In this document: positions 1 to 10,130 of the stretch, in pieces
Layout: each line of letters begins with the position of its first letter
Position numbering within the stretch: the first letter of the stretch is position 1
NCBI RefSeq assembly: GCF_014205845.1
Contig: NZ_JACHCR010000034.1
Coordinates: forward strand, 1-48,042
Reading direction: 5' to 3'
DNA from: Mucilaginibacter cryoferens
GTDB taxonomy: Bacteria > Bacteroidota > Bacteroidia > Sphingobacteriales > Sphingobacteriaceae
DNA: 48,042 bases
Notes under the pieces: model-generated
The model's database searches: none
Told to the model about the DNA's origin: nothing
What the model saw: only the letters and a program-made list of their open reading frames with translations
Program-made: the position numbers and the translations under genes

Positions 1-95
1 CCTGCTACGGCAATTGATGCTTCCTGCTGGTTGCCATAAACGCTTACCGGCAGCTTCTCGTACCGGGTCTCTTCCAATAAATTTAATCGGGCCAT
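1..95 (-). CDS. nagB: Probable glucosamine-6-phosphate deaminase, N-terminal fragment
   Basis: The frame opens with ATG at 95 on the minus strand and runs off the window edge, leaving about 31 residues (MARLNLLEETRYEKLPVSVY then GNQQEASIAVA). The pattern of a short leader, then a 'YEKLPV.VY' strand and an 'EAS.AVA' helix, resembles the start of Bacteroidota NagB-type proteins. These isomerise and deaminate glucosamine-6-phosphate to fructose-6-phosphate and ammonia in amino-sugar breakdown. No catalytic residue is in the visible part, so the name is inferred from the N-terminus alone. The 3' part, and any fusion partner, lie outside the window. Confidence 0.45.
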   Translation of the reverse strand, partial: MARLNLLEETRYEKLPVSVYGNQQEASIAVA

Positions 96-347
96 AATTT
101 TCTAAAGAACCTTTGTTTTATATATGTTGAATTAAAAAGATCGTAGTACAAAAAATCCCCGCCGAAACGAGGATTCAATCAAACCAATTAACAAAACTGT
201 TTTAACCTCACCGACATAAGGCTAAAAAGAATTCTATTTAATAACAAGTTGTGCATTACTCCTACAAACATAATAAAAGTAATTTTCAATTAAAAGAACT
301 TTTTAAATTATTTTAATAAGTTATTTTAATGTTTCCTGTGCGTTAAA
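96..347. other. AT-rich intergenic stretch
   Basis: No convincing open frame was found here. A short stem (AATCC at 155-159 with GGATT at 171-175) is too weak to call a terminator. The region separates the probable nagB start from the end of the small RNA unit. No clear TAnnTTTG box for nagB was found. Confidence 0.4.
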
Positions 348-386
348 ATAAAAAAAGGAAAAGAGCTCCTGATGGGCAGGAACTCT
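348..386 (-). terminator. Terminator of the small RNA unit
   Basis: Read on the minus strand, AGAGTTCCTG and CAGGAGCTCT form a ten-pair stem with one G-U pair around the loop CCCAT. A tail of TTTTCC and seven T follows. This is a textbook intrinsic terminator. Confidence 0.8.
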
Positions 387-514
387 GATCTAACCAATTA
401 TAAAACATAAATATGAGAAGAGAAGAGATGCAGGGGACGGGATCGAACCATCCGTTTTGCTGCCAAACCAGCGCCTGCGTTGTAGCTATTAAATGCACCC
501 CATTTATAAACTAA
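350..514 (-). ncRNA. Candidate small RNA with tRNA-like T-arm
   Basis: On the minus strand a perfect -7 box TATATTTG (528-521) is followed by about 165 nt without a substantial ORF, ending at a strong hairpin and T-rich tail (386-348). Inside, GCAGG (478-474) can pair with CCTGC (434-430). That stem encloses two hairpins: GCTG/CAGC with a six-base loop, and GATGG-TTCGATC-CCGTC, which fits the tRNA T-arm consensus GTTCGAnnC. A normal tRNA is not formed, because the 3' strand after the T-arm (CCCTGCA) has no seven-base 5' partner and the D-arm is missing or collapsed. It could be a decayed tRNA, a tRNA-mimic regulatory RNA, or a family known under a name not recognised here. A 17-codon frame starting in the T-arm (MVRSRPLHLFSSHIYVL) is probably chance. 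Confidence 0.5.
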
Positions 515-520
515 CGGCTG

Positions 521-528
521 CAAATATA
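521..528 (-). promoter_or_regulatory. Promoter -7 box TATATTTG for the small RNA
   Basis: An exact match to the Bacteroidota -7 consensus TAnnTTTG on the minus strand, placing the start of transcription near 514. No clear TTG was noted at the -33 position. Confidence 0.55.
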
Positions 529-619
529 TAATAAATTCTATTATGTCTATGTGTTTAGTAGAATTAAATTAAATTTTTCACATATCTTTTTTTATGGTGT
601 ACTTTCCCCTTAACTAAAC

Positions 620-652
620 AAAAAAAGATGGCTCTTAGTAAGGCCACCTTTT
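620..652 (-). terminator. Terminator of katG
   Basis: On the minus strand AAAAGGTGGC and GCCATCTTTT pair with one G-U pair around a ten-base loop, ending in a run of T. It begins about 25 bases past the katG stop. Confidence 0.75.
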
Positions 653-677
653 CGCATTAAATAATATGAGGCCGGGA

Positions 678-3303
<2,626 letters not shown>

Positions 3304-3855
3304 ATGATCATACTACTTTGTGGTTTATCCGGCGTGGGGAAAACAACCCTTGCCAAAAAAGTAAAAGAAAAACTTAACCAGACCGAAATTTTAACAGAAT
3401 TGATTGATGCCGACGAGTACCGGCAAAGGCTTTTTCCAGATCTTAAATACTCAAAGGCCGATAGATTTGAAAATATCAGGAGGCTTGGTTTTTTGGCTAA
3501 CAAGTTTAGCGCCCAGGGTATTGTAACCATCATTAGCGCAATAATGCCTTATGATGCTATGCGGAGGCAATTGGTTGATAATTATGATAATGTAAAAGTG
3601 GTGCATATTGATTGCCCCCTAAGCGTTTTAAAATTACGCGATACCAAGGGGCTTTATAAAAGGGCACAACTATCACAGGATGATCCGGAGCGGCTTGGCA
3701 ACCTTACCGGGGTAAATGATCCGTTTGAGGTGCCCGAGGCCCCACATCTTTATATAAACACCTATACCGGTGATATTACAGAGTGCACCGGTAGGTTACT
3801 AACTTTTATAGAATATCAGCGTTTTTTATCGCGACAGCAGTTTATAGCCTGCTAA
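3304..3855 (+). CDS. cysC: Adenylylsulfate kinase (APS kinase)
   Basis: Phosphorylates adenosine 5'-phosphosulfate to PAPS, the donor of activated sulfate. The 183-residue chain has the P-loop 'GLSGVGKTT' at residues 7-15, a 'DADEYR' substrate motif, the 'SKADRFENIRRLG' helix typical of the family ('REENIRR' in relatives), 'KGLYKRA', and the 'LTGVNDPFEVPEAPHL' segment. It is a free-standing kinase, and no ATP sulfurylase or reductase gene accompanies it. The sulfotransferase gene starts 36 bases after the stop on the same strand. The pair therefore probably makes and spends PAPS for sulfation, rather than feeding cysteine synthesis. The family identity is firm. The link to sulfation is inference from the neighbour. 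Confidence 0.88.
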   Translation: MIILLCGLSGVGKTTLAKKVKEKLNQTEILTELIDADEYRQRLFPDLKYSKADRFENIRRLGFLANKFSAQGIVTIISAIMPYDAMRRQLVDNYDNVKVVHIDCPLSVLKLRDTKGLYKRAQLSQDDPERLGNLTGVNDPFEVPEAPHLYINTYTGDITECTGRLLTFIEYQRFLSRQQFIAC

Positions 3856-3891
3856 GCAGCATTAATTAAATTATTATTTAAAATTATCAAA

Positions 3892-4719
3892 ATGCAACAT
3901 CAAACTCTAATTATTGCCGGTATGCACCGCTCAGGTACATCGTTAATAACCAATTGGCTTAACCGTTGCGGTCTTCAAATTGGGGAGCGCCTTGAAGCCG
4001 GCAATGCCGGGAACATTGATGGGCATTTTGAAGACGTTGAGTTTTTAAAACTGCACGAAGAGATTTTAAATAACAACAGCCTGGATATATCTGGCCTGGT
4101 AGATGCCAAAAAGATAGAGCTTTCGCAGTACCAACTGGGTAAACTAGAGAGTATCATCAACATAAAACAACAATTATATGAGCAATGGGGATGGAAGGAC
4201 CCACGTACCTGCCTTTTCCTGGAAACCTATAGTAAGTTGTTACCCGAAGCCAAATACCTGGTAATTATGCGCGATCACCGTTCGGTACTTAACTCGCTGC
4301 TAAAAAGAGATTTTGCCGATGTTGATAAGAAATACATGGCACGCGGTTATTTTCAACGATTGATATGGACTCACTTTAGACGCGAGCGGCGGTTGGAGCA
4401 ATTTTATATTGACCATGCCGAAACTTTTCTGAAGGTGTGGATCAATTATACAGAAGAGATATTGAAAACCTTAAAAAAGCTGCCTGCCGATGACTACCTG
4501 GTTATTAACTATGAGCTACTGCTGGAAAAAGACGAGCAGGTGATTGATTTTTTGAAGGATAAATGGAATTTTAACTTAAGCTATTTTGATTTTAGCAAGA
4601 TCTATAAGGACGGACGGATGAGCATACCTAATAATATAGAGCGATTTGTAGCTACCAAAACTCTGTTAATAAAAGCCCAGTATCTGCAACTACGCTTAAA
4701 TCATTTTGTACGGATGTAG
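3892..4719 (+). CDS. Sulfotransferase family protein
   Basis: A PAPS-dependent sulfotransferase of 275 residues. The 5'-phosphosulfate loop is visible as 'GMHRSGTSLI' (Arg13-Ser17). The 3'-phosphate region is 'WKDPRTCLFLE' and 'YLVIMRDHRSVLNSLLKRD', where an Arg and a Ser would bind the 3'-phosphate of PAPS. The order and spacing fit the Sulfotransfer_1/3 superfamily. The acceptor (polysaccharide, lipid or small molecule) cannot be read from sequence. There is no signal peptide or membrane segment. It lies directly after the APS kinase gene and is probably co-transcribed. No hairpin terminator follows, only an inverted repeat further on. Confidence 0.82.
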   Translation: MQHQTLIIAGMHRSGTSLITNWLNRCGLQIGERLEAGNAGNIDGHFEDVEFLKLHEEILNNNSLDISGLVDAKKIELSQYQLGKLESIINIKQQLYEQWGWKDPRTCLFLETYSKLLPEAKYLVIMRDHRSVLNSLLKRDFADVDKKYMARGYFQRLIWTHFRRERRLEQFYIDHAETFLKVWINYTEEILKTLKKLPADDYLVINYELLLEKDEQVIDFLKDKWNFNLSYFDFSKIYKDGRMSIPNNIERFVATKTLLIKAQYLQLRLNHFVRM

Positions 4720-4740
4720 CTGGGGGGATGTGCAGATTTA

Positions 4741-4916
4741 AGATTACAAATGTGCAGATGATATTGTCTGAACCAAGATTAAGCTGATTTATCAGATTTT
4801 TTGGATTTGATTTGCGTTGCTCATTATTCAATTTAATCAGCAAAATTCATTAACCTGCTTAATTCAGGTTCGGATATAATGCCCTCATTAAAAAATCATC
4901 TGCACATTTGTAATCT
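4741..4916. repeat. 22-bp perfect inverted repeat, arms 132 bp apart
   Basis: AGATTACAAATGTGCAGATG plus AT at 4741-4762 is exactly complementary to 4895-4916. Partial further copies of TGTGCAGAT (4730-4738) and TCTGCACA (4936-4943) sit on the outer sides. The spacer has no gene. The arms are too far apart for a simple terminator, so this is more likely a small dispersed element. Confidence 0.75.
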
Positions 4917-4951
4917 GAAATCAGCACATCTAAAGTCTGCACATTAATTTT

Positions 4952-4959
4952 TATCTTTA
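4952..4959 (+). promoter_or_regulatory. Candidate promoter box TATCTTTA for parC
   Basis: Seven of eight positions match TAnnTTTG, 25 bases before the ATG at 4985. No good -33 TTG was seen. Confidence 0.4.
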
Positions 4960-4984
4960 CCCATCCAAAAGTTTTTAGCAAATA

Positions 4985-7801
4985 ATGAGTGAAGATCTGA
5001 ACCCAAACGAGATACCAGCCAACAACAACGAAAAATTACATAACGTTACCTCACTCGACGGTTTATACGAAAACTGGTTTCTTGATTATGCCTCTTACGT
5101 AATTCTTGATCGTGCGGTACCGCACATCAACGATGGGTTAAAACCGGTACAGCGCCGTATTCTGCACTCACTAAAGGAGATGGACGATGGGCGTTTTAAT
5201 AAGGCTGCCAATGTAATTGGTAATACCATGAAATATCACCCGCATGGCGACGCGTCTATTGGTGATGCCATGGTACAAATAGGGCAAAAAAACCTGCTGA
5301 TTGATTGCCAGGGAAACTGGGGCGATCCGGTAACCGGCGACTCGGCAGCGGCTCCCCGTTACATCGAAGCCCGCTTATCAAAATTTGCACTGGATGTTGT
5401 TTTTAATGCCGATACTACCATATGGCAGGCCAGTTATGATGGCCGTAATAAAGAGCCTATAACGCTGCCCGTAAAATTTCCCCTGCTGCTTGCACAAGGG
5501 GCCGAGGGTATTGCAGTAGGTTTGGCTACCAAAATATTACCGCATAATTTTATCGAACTAATTGATGCATCAATAGCGGCGTTGAAAGGTGTCAGGCCTA
5601 ATTTATTACCAGATTTCCCTACCGGTGGTATGGCCGATGCTTCGTTGTATAACGATGGGCAGCGCGGTGGCAAGGTACGGGTACGCGCCAAAATTGTAGA
5701 GCGCGATAAAAAAACGCTGGCCATTACCGAAATTCCGTTTACCACTACAACGGGTGGCTTAATAGATAGCGTAATATCTGCCAATGATAAAGGTAAGATC
5801 AAGATCAAAAAGATTGAAGATAATACCGCCCAAAATGTAGAGATCATCATTCACCTGGCACCTGGTATTTCGCCCGATGTAACTATCGACGCGCTGTATG
5901 CCTTTACCGATTGCGAAGTTTCCATATCGCCCAATACCTGCGTTATTCAATCAGATAAGCCACGCTTTATGAGCGTGAATGATATGCTTACTGAAAGCAC
6001 ATTTTTCACTAAAGAGCTACTGAAGCAGGAACTGGAAATTAGGTTGAAGGAGTTAATGGAGAAAATATTCTTTAGCTCATTGCTAAAGATCTTTATTCAG
6101 GAGGGGATGTACAAAAATCCGGAGTACGAAACATCTGGTAATTTTGAGGTTGTGGTTGAGGTATTGAACCGTTTGTTCGAACCTTTCTTTCCGCAATTTT
6201 ACCGCGTTATACTGCCCGAAGATTATAAAAAACTGATAGATAAGCCTATGAGCAGCATCACCCGCTTTGATGTTAAAAAAGCGGATGAGCAGATGAAGGC
6301 TTTAGATAACGAAATAAAACAGGTAAAACATCACCTTAAACACCTTACCGATTATACTATTGCCTGGTTTGAAAAACTGAAGGAAAAGTATGGTAAAGAC
6401 AGGGGGCGTAAAACCGAACTGCGCACCTTTGATAAGGTAGAAGCAGCCCAGGTGGCATTGGCCAATATCAAACTATACGTTAATAAGGTTGATGGTTTTG
6501 TGGGCTCGGGCCTTAAAAAGGATGAGTTGGTAGAGTACGTTGGCGATTGCTCTGATATTGATGAGATCATCGTTTTTCGCTCTGATGGCCGATGCCTGAT
6601 CACCAAGGTACAGGATAAGGTTTTTGTGGGTAAAGATATTATTCACGCAGCCGTATTTAAAAAGAACGACGAGCGAACGGTTTACAACATGATATATAAA
6701 GATGGCGAAAGCGGCATTGCCTATATCAAACGTTTCTCGGTAATGGGGGTAACCCGCGATAAGGAGTACGACCTTACCAAAGGTACTAAAGGTACCAAAG
6801 TGCTTTATTTTACGGCCAACTCCAATGGCGAGGCCGAAATTGTTAACGTGCAGCTTAAGCCGCATTCTAAACTTAAAAAGCTACAGTTTGATGAGGATTT
6901 TGCTTCGATAGCTATTAAGGGGCGCGGATCGATGGGTAATATCATCACCAAGTATCCGGTTAAAAAGATATTGCTAAAAAGCAAAGGGATATCAACCCTG
7001 GCCGGCAGAAAGATATGGTACGATGATATATTAAAACGCCTGAATGCCGATAGCCGTGGTAAATACCTTGGCGAATTTGATGGCGACGACCGTATACTGA
7101 ATGTACTAAGCACCGGTGTTTACGAACTTACCAACTTTGATCTTAACAATCATTTTGATGATAAAATGATTTTGATAGAGAAGTACGATCCTAAAAAAGT
7201 TTTCTCGGTTATTCACCTCGATGGCAAATCGAAAAACTACATGGTGAAGCGCTTTATTTTTGAAGCCATTGCTATAGGCAAACAGATAAGTATTATTAGT
7301 GATGAGCCGGGATCAAAAATGGTGCATATTGCCAAATCCAGCCAGCTTATTAAAATGGTACAGTTAAAAGGTAAGGAGCAAACACCAGAAACTATTGAAG
7401 TAAACCTTGCCGACCTGATTGATGTAAAAGGAATGAAAGCCATGGGTAACCGCCTATCGCAATTGCCTATAAAATCTGTTGAGCTGATTGCTACCGAAGA
7501 GGTTGCCGAAGAACTACCAGAAGAAGAGGCTGAAATTGAAGAGGACGAGATTGTAGCTGAAGATGATGCACCAGAGCCGGCTGAAGCCGCCGAGCCAGTG
7601 AATACAACAACAGCCAAGCCCGCCGAAGTGCCTAAAGCAGAACAACCGAAAGCTCCTGCACCGGAGCCGGTGAAACCTGCAAGCGAACCGGCAGAACAAC
7701 CTGAGAACCCGGTACCGCCAACACACAAAAAGGTAGACTTTGAGATCACCAATCCGGATGATATTGACATGGACGATAAAGGCCAGTTAGGCTTATTTTA
7801 A
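4985..7801 (+). CDS. parC: DNA topoisomerase IV subunit A
   Basis: The DNA-cleaving subunit of a type IIA topoisomerase, which separates linked daughter chromosomes. The breakage-reunion domain begins near residue 22. The catalytic tyrosine is Tyr126 in 'AAAPRYIEARLS', preceded by the conserved 'GLKPVQRRIL' and 'KYHPHGDAS' motifs. A coiled-coil tower and a C-terminal beta-propeller of GyrA/ParC type follow to about residue 820. The last 110 residues are a low-complexity tail rich in Glu, Pro and Ala, ending in 'DMDDKGQLGLF'. The divergent propeller favours ParC over GyrA, but the two are hard to tell apart by eye. No parE lies in the window, although it often neighbours parC. Confidence 0.88.
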   Translation: MSEDLNPNEIPANNNEKLHNVTSLDGLYENWFLDYASYVILDRAVPHINDGLKPVQRRILHSLKEMDDGRFNKAANVIGNTMKYHPHGDASIGDAMVQIGQKNLLIDCQGNWGDPVTGDSAAAPRYIEARLSKFALDVVFNADTTIWQASYDGRNKEPITLPVKFPLLLAQGAEGIAVGLATKILPHNFIELIDASIAALKGVRPNLLPDFPTGGMADASLYNDGQRGGKVRVRAKIVERDKKTLAITEIPFTTTTGGLIDSVISANDKGKIKIKKIEDNTAQNVEIIIHLAPGISPDVTIDALYAFTDCEVSISPNTCVIQSDKPRFMSVNDMLTESTFFTKELLKQELEIRLKELMEKIFFSSLLKIFIQEGMYKNPEYETSGNFEVVVEVLNRLFEPFFPQFYRVILPEDYKKLIDKPMSSITRFDVKKADEQMKALDNEIKQVKHHLKHLTDYTIAWFEKLKEKYGKDRGRKTELRTFDKVEAAQVALANIKLYVNKVDGFVGSGLKKDELVEYVGDCSDIDEIIVFRSDGRCLITKVQDKVFVGKDIIHAAVFKKNDERTVYNMIYKDGESGIAYIKRFSVMGVTRDKEYDLTKGTKGTKVLYFTANSNGEAEIVNVQLKPHSKLKKLQFDEDFASIAIKGRGSMGNIITKYPVKKILLKSKGISTLAGRKIWYDDILKRLNADSRGKYLGEFDGDDRILNVLSTGVYELTNFDLNNHFDDKMILIEKYDPKKVFSVIHLDGKSKNYMVKRFIFEAIAIGKQISIISDEPGSKMVHIAKSSQLIKMVQLKGKEQTPETIEVNLADLIDVKGMKAMGNRLSQLPIKSVELIATEEVAEELPEEEAEIEEDEIVAEDDAPEPAEAAEPVNTTTAKPAEVPKAEQPKAPAPEPVKPASEPAEQPENPVPPTHKKVDFEITNPDDIDMDDKGQLGLF

Positions 7802-7809
7802 AATTATAC

Positions 7810-7845
7810 AAGCCACCGGTTTTAAAAACTCCGGTGGCTTTTTGG
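7810..7845 (+). terminator. Terminator of parC
   Basis: AAGCCACCGG and CCGGTGGCTT form a ten-pair stem around an A/T-rich loop, followed by a run of T. It lies a few bases after the parC stop. Confidence 0.85.
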
Positions 7846-7918
7846 TTAATAGGGTAGTGGTAATCAACAATAAGGCTCAACTCTACAGTTAACCATTTGT
7901 TAAAACAATAATATTACT

Positions 7919-7958
7919 ACAAAAAGATACCGCCCAATGCGGTATTTTTTTATTTTTG
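7919..7958 (+). promoter_or_regulatory. Hairpin with T-tract overlapping promoter box TATTTTTG
   Basis: ATACCGC (7927-7933) pairs with GCGGTAT (7939-7945) around CCAAT, flanked by A-runs and T-runs as in a two-way terminator. The T-run leads straight into TATTTTTG (7951-7958), an exact TAnnTTTG box 31 bases before the ATG at 7990. One stretch may therefore stop incoming transcription and start the next unit. Confidence 0.6.
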
Positions 7959-7989
7959 ATTAGAAGTTACCCTAATATCCTTTTACAAT

Positions 7990-8757
7990 ATGATGAACAT
8001 GCTATTTGGCGGCGGCTATTATTACATTCCACTTATTTTAGAAGCCCTTTGTGCTATACATTGCCTGCGTAGGGGCACCCAGCAAAAATGGTTGTGGATC
8101 ATCATATTTTTACCTGTTATAGGCAGCTGTATCTATATTTATTCGGAGATACTCACCAGCCGGTCGGGTATACGGATACCTAAGGTTGATGTTGGCGCGG
8201 TGCTTAATCCGGGTGTTAAATTAAAACGCCTGGAAGAAGAATTGCGCTTTACCGATACCTTTGCCAATAAAACAAAACTTGCCGATGCCTACCTTGATGC
8301 CGGTTTTGTTGATAAAGCTGTGGAACTTTACCAAAATAGCCTTACCGGTGCCTTTGCCGAAAACGAACACGTACTGGCCCAGCTTATTGTGGCCTATTAC
8401 GAACAGGGGCGTTATGCCGAAATTATCCCGATTGCCAAAAAACTATATAAACTACCGCAATTTGCCCGTTCTAAAGCACATATGAAATATGCCCTGGCTT
8501 TAGAAAATACCGGAGAGGTTACATTGGCAGAGAGCGAATTTAAGGCCATGAAAGGGCGGTACTCGTATTTTGAACCCCGTTATGAGTATGGTTTGTTTTT
8601 AGTACGCCAGGGCCGCTATGATGATGCCCACCAGATATTTACCGATATATTGAACGAAGTACCCCAACTAAGCGCCATGGAACGCCGGATAAATAAAGTA
8701 TGGTTTGGTAAAGCCAAAGATGAACTGAGAAGGCTATCGGTGCAGAAGATGGCGTAG
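7990..8757 (+). CDS. Membrane-anchored TPR-repeat protein
   Basis: A 255-residue protein. Residues 8-50 hold two hydrophobic segments, the second being 'KWLWIIIFLPVIGSCIYIY'. Their spacing and the central basic 'RRGTQQK' resemble the short N-terminal module found before cardiolipin synthases (PLDNc type). Residues from about 75 on form helical pairs of TPR character ('KLADAYLDAGFVDKAVELYQ', 'AQLIVAYYEQGRYAEIIPIA', 'YGLFLVRQGRYDDAHQIF'). No enzyme motif is visible. It probably holds a partner at the inner face of the membrane. It stands alone, with its own promoter candidate and a repeat-filled 3' side. Confidence 0.75.
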   Translation: MMNMLFGGGYYYIPLILEALCAIHCLRRGTQQKWLWIIIFLPVIGSCIYIYSEILTSRSGIRIPKVDVGAVLNPGVKLKRLEEELRFTDTFANKTKLADAYLDAGFVDKAVELYQNSLTGAFAENEHVLAQLIVAYYEQGRYAEIIPIAKKLYKLPQFARSKAHMKYALALENTGEVTLAESEFKAMKGRYSYFEPRYEYGLFLVRQGRYDDAHQIFTDILNEVPQLSAMERRINKVWFGKAKDELRRLSVQKMA

Positions 8758-8810
8758 GGGATAATGTATTGGGTTATATATAATATACCGATAGTTAATG
8801 CTTTAAAGTT

Positions 8811-9001
8811 TTGTCATTGCAAGTGACAACCGGGGTAACCCAGAAAAAAAAGTAATGACATTTTAAAAAAAGACCGTACCTCCTCGCAATGACGGCGGCG
8901 ATGGTGTTGTGCTTGAAAAATACACACTGATAATCAATACTTTAAAAGTATGTCACTCCGGTTTTTTCTGGGTTACCCCCGGTTGTCACTCGCAATGACA
9001 T
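8811..9001. repeat. Family A repeat, two inverted copies
   Basis: The left arm (8811-8861) starts TTGTCATTGCAAGTGACAAC and goes on through CCGGGGTAACCCAG and an A-run to GTAATGACA. The right arm (8950-9001) is the same element on the other strand. Between them lies GACCGTACCTCCTCGCAATG, a piece of the related GTACGACGAAGCAATC hairpin element. The same unit recurs at the right end of the window (47891 on) and, in part, at 16048-16150. It contains no ORF. Confidence 0.85.
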
Positions 9002-9059
9002 AGTTTTATAGTTTAGTTTTCCTTTTCTGAAGGAGCGGATTTTCCCACTAAGGCTTAGG

Positions 9060-9141
9060 CGTTATTCGTTTTTTTAGCTATCAAAATCCGAAATCCAACA
9101 TCCTCAATCCGAAATCTCCCAAAAGCTGTCCGTCCGTCCGC
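9060..9141. repeat. Family C string followed by a family B half-element
   Basis: 9081-9121 holds three variants of AAATCCGAAATC/ATCCTCAATCCGAAATC. Directly after it, 9126-9141 reads CTGTCCGTCCGTCCGC, the left boundary of family B with one extra TCCG. No right boundary follows. This is just beyond the stop of the epimerase gene. Confidence 0.7.
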
Positions 9142-9164
9142 AGGTGCCCGCTGTTTTATCGCTT

Positions 9165-10031
9165 TTACAAACTTATAAAAAACGGCGCTTCAAAAACATG
9201 TCCTATATTCAGTTTCTGGATAGCCTCTTTTTGTTTAATATCTTTTTGATGCCCTTCAGAATCGGCACAGCCTAACCAGGGTTCGATGCATACAAAATCG
9301 GCACCGGGTTTGGCCCAGATGCCCAGGTAACTAAAATGCGGGAACTCTACAGATAAGCTTTGATCGTGTTTATCGCTTTTGATGGTTACCATACGCGATG
9401 ATAGCTTTTTAAATACCAGCGCGTCGGCATCAAACAACTGGCGGGTTAACTGCAGTCTGTTTTTTGGTGTTGGTACCGGGTGGCTTTCGCCATTGAAAAA
9501 GCCATCGGCAGATAGCAGCTCTGTTTCCAGGTGCTCATCGGTTTCAAACTCCAGGTAATAATCTTCATATTTTTCGCCGGCATTAAACGGTACATTAAAG
9601 GCCGGGTGTGCGCCTACCGAAAAGTATATGCTTCTTTTATCCAGGTTTATTACTTTATAGGTTACCCTTAACGAATTATCTATCAGTGTATACAATACCT
9701 GGTAATCAAATTTGTAGGGATATACCTTTAATTTTTTATCACAATAGGGCAGCGAGAAACTGGCCGAAACATCATCGCTGTTCAGCAAAACAAATTCGCT
9801 TTGGCGGGCAAAACCATGGCGGCTCATGGCGTATTTTTCACCATCAACCAGCAGTTCGTTATTAATTAAGCCACCCACCACCGGGAACAAATTGGGCGCG
9901 TGCCACGGCCATATGTCGGCATCAGCTTGCCATAGGTGTTCAACTCCGGTTGCTTTGTCAATCAATGAACTCAGTTGTGCACCTTTGGTATCGATGCTTG
10001 CCTTTAGGTATTCGTTTTCGATGGTGGTCAT
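9165..10031 (-). CDS. Aldose 1-epimerase family protein (LacX-like)
   Basis: Interconverts alpha and beta forms of aldoses or sugar phosphates. The 288-residue chain has the galactose-mutarotase beta-sandwich pattern. The catalytic and substrate-binding candidates are His72 in 'SRHGFAR', His142 in 'GAHPAFN' and the general base Glu250 in 'CIEPWLG'. The N-terminal 'LKASIDTKGAQLSSL' strand is typical of the LacX branch, whose substrate is often unknown. There is no signal peptide, so it is probably cytoplasmic. It stands 99 bases after the start of nothing and before the phosphoesterase gene on the same strand, whose stop is at 10131. A shared transcript is possible. Confidence 0.88.
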   Translation of the reverse strand: MTTIENEYLKASIDTKGAQLSSLIDKATGVEHLWQADADIWPWHAPNLFPVVGGLINNELLVDGEKYAMSRHGFARQSEFVLLNSDDVSASFSLPYCDKKLKVYPYKFDYQVLYTLIDNSLRVTYKVINLDKRSIYFSVGAHPAFNVPFNAGEKYEDYYLEFETDEHLETELLSADGFFNGESHPVPTPKNRLQLTRQLFDADALVFKKLSSRMVTIKSDKHDQSLSVEFPHFSYLGIWAKPGADFVCIEPWLGCADSEGHQKDIKQKEAIQKLNIGHVFEAPFFISL

Positions 10032-10130
10032 GGTAATACTGATTGGTCAGACCCGAAATTATGGAATTATTTAAATATCCCGAAGTTATATCGGCCTAAC
10101 AATTCTTAAAAATCTAATTCAGAAACAATA

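Noticed and set aside
155..175. Terminator with stem AATCC/GGATT
   Set aside because: Only five A/T-rich pairs, a long loop and no T-run on either strand.
430..503. A standard tRNA gene on the minus strand
   Set aside because: The T-arm is perfect, but the 3' strand CCCTGCA has no 5' partner of seven bases, the anticodon arm would have a six-base loop, and no D-arm forms. It is reported as a tRNA-like RNA instead.
4652..4843. 63-codon minus-strand frame after the sulfotransferase
   Set aside because: It overlaps the end of the sulfotransferase gene and the inverted repeat. No start signal or motif.
7237..7770. Long Ser-rich open frame opposite the tail of parC
   Set aside because: It mirrors the Glu/Pro/Ala-rich coding tail in the other strand. 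Low complexity and no start signals.
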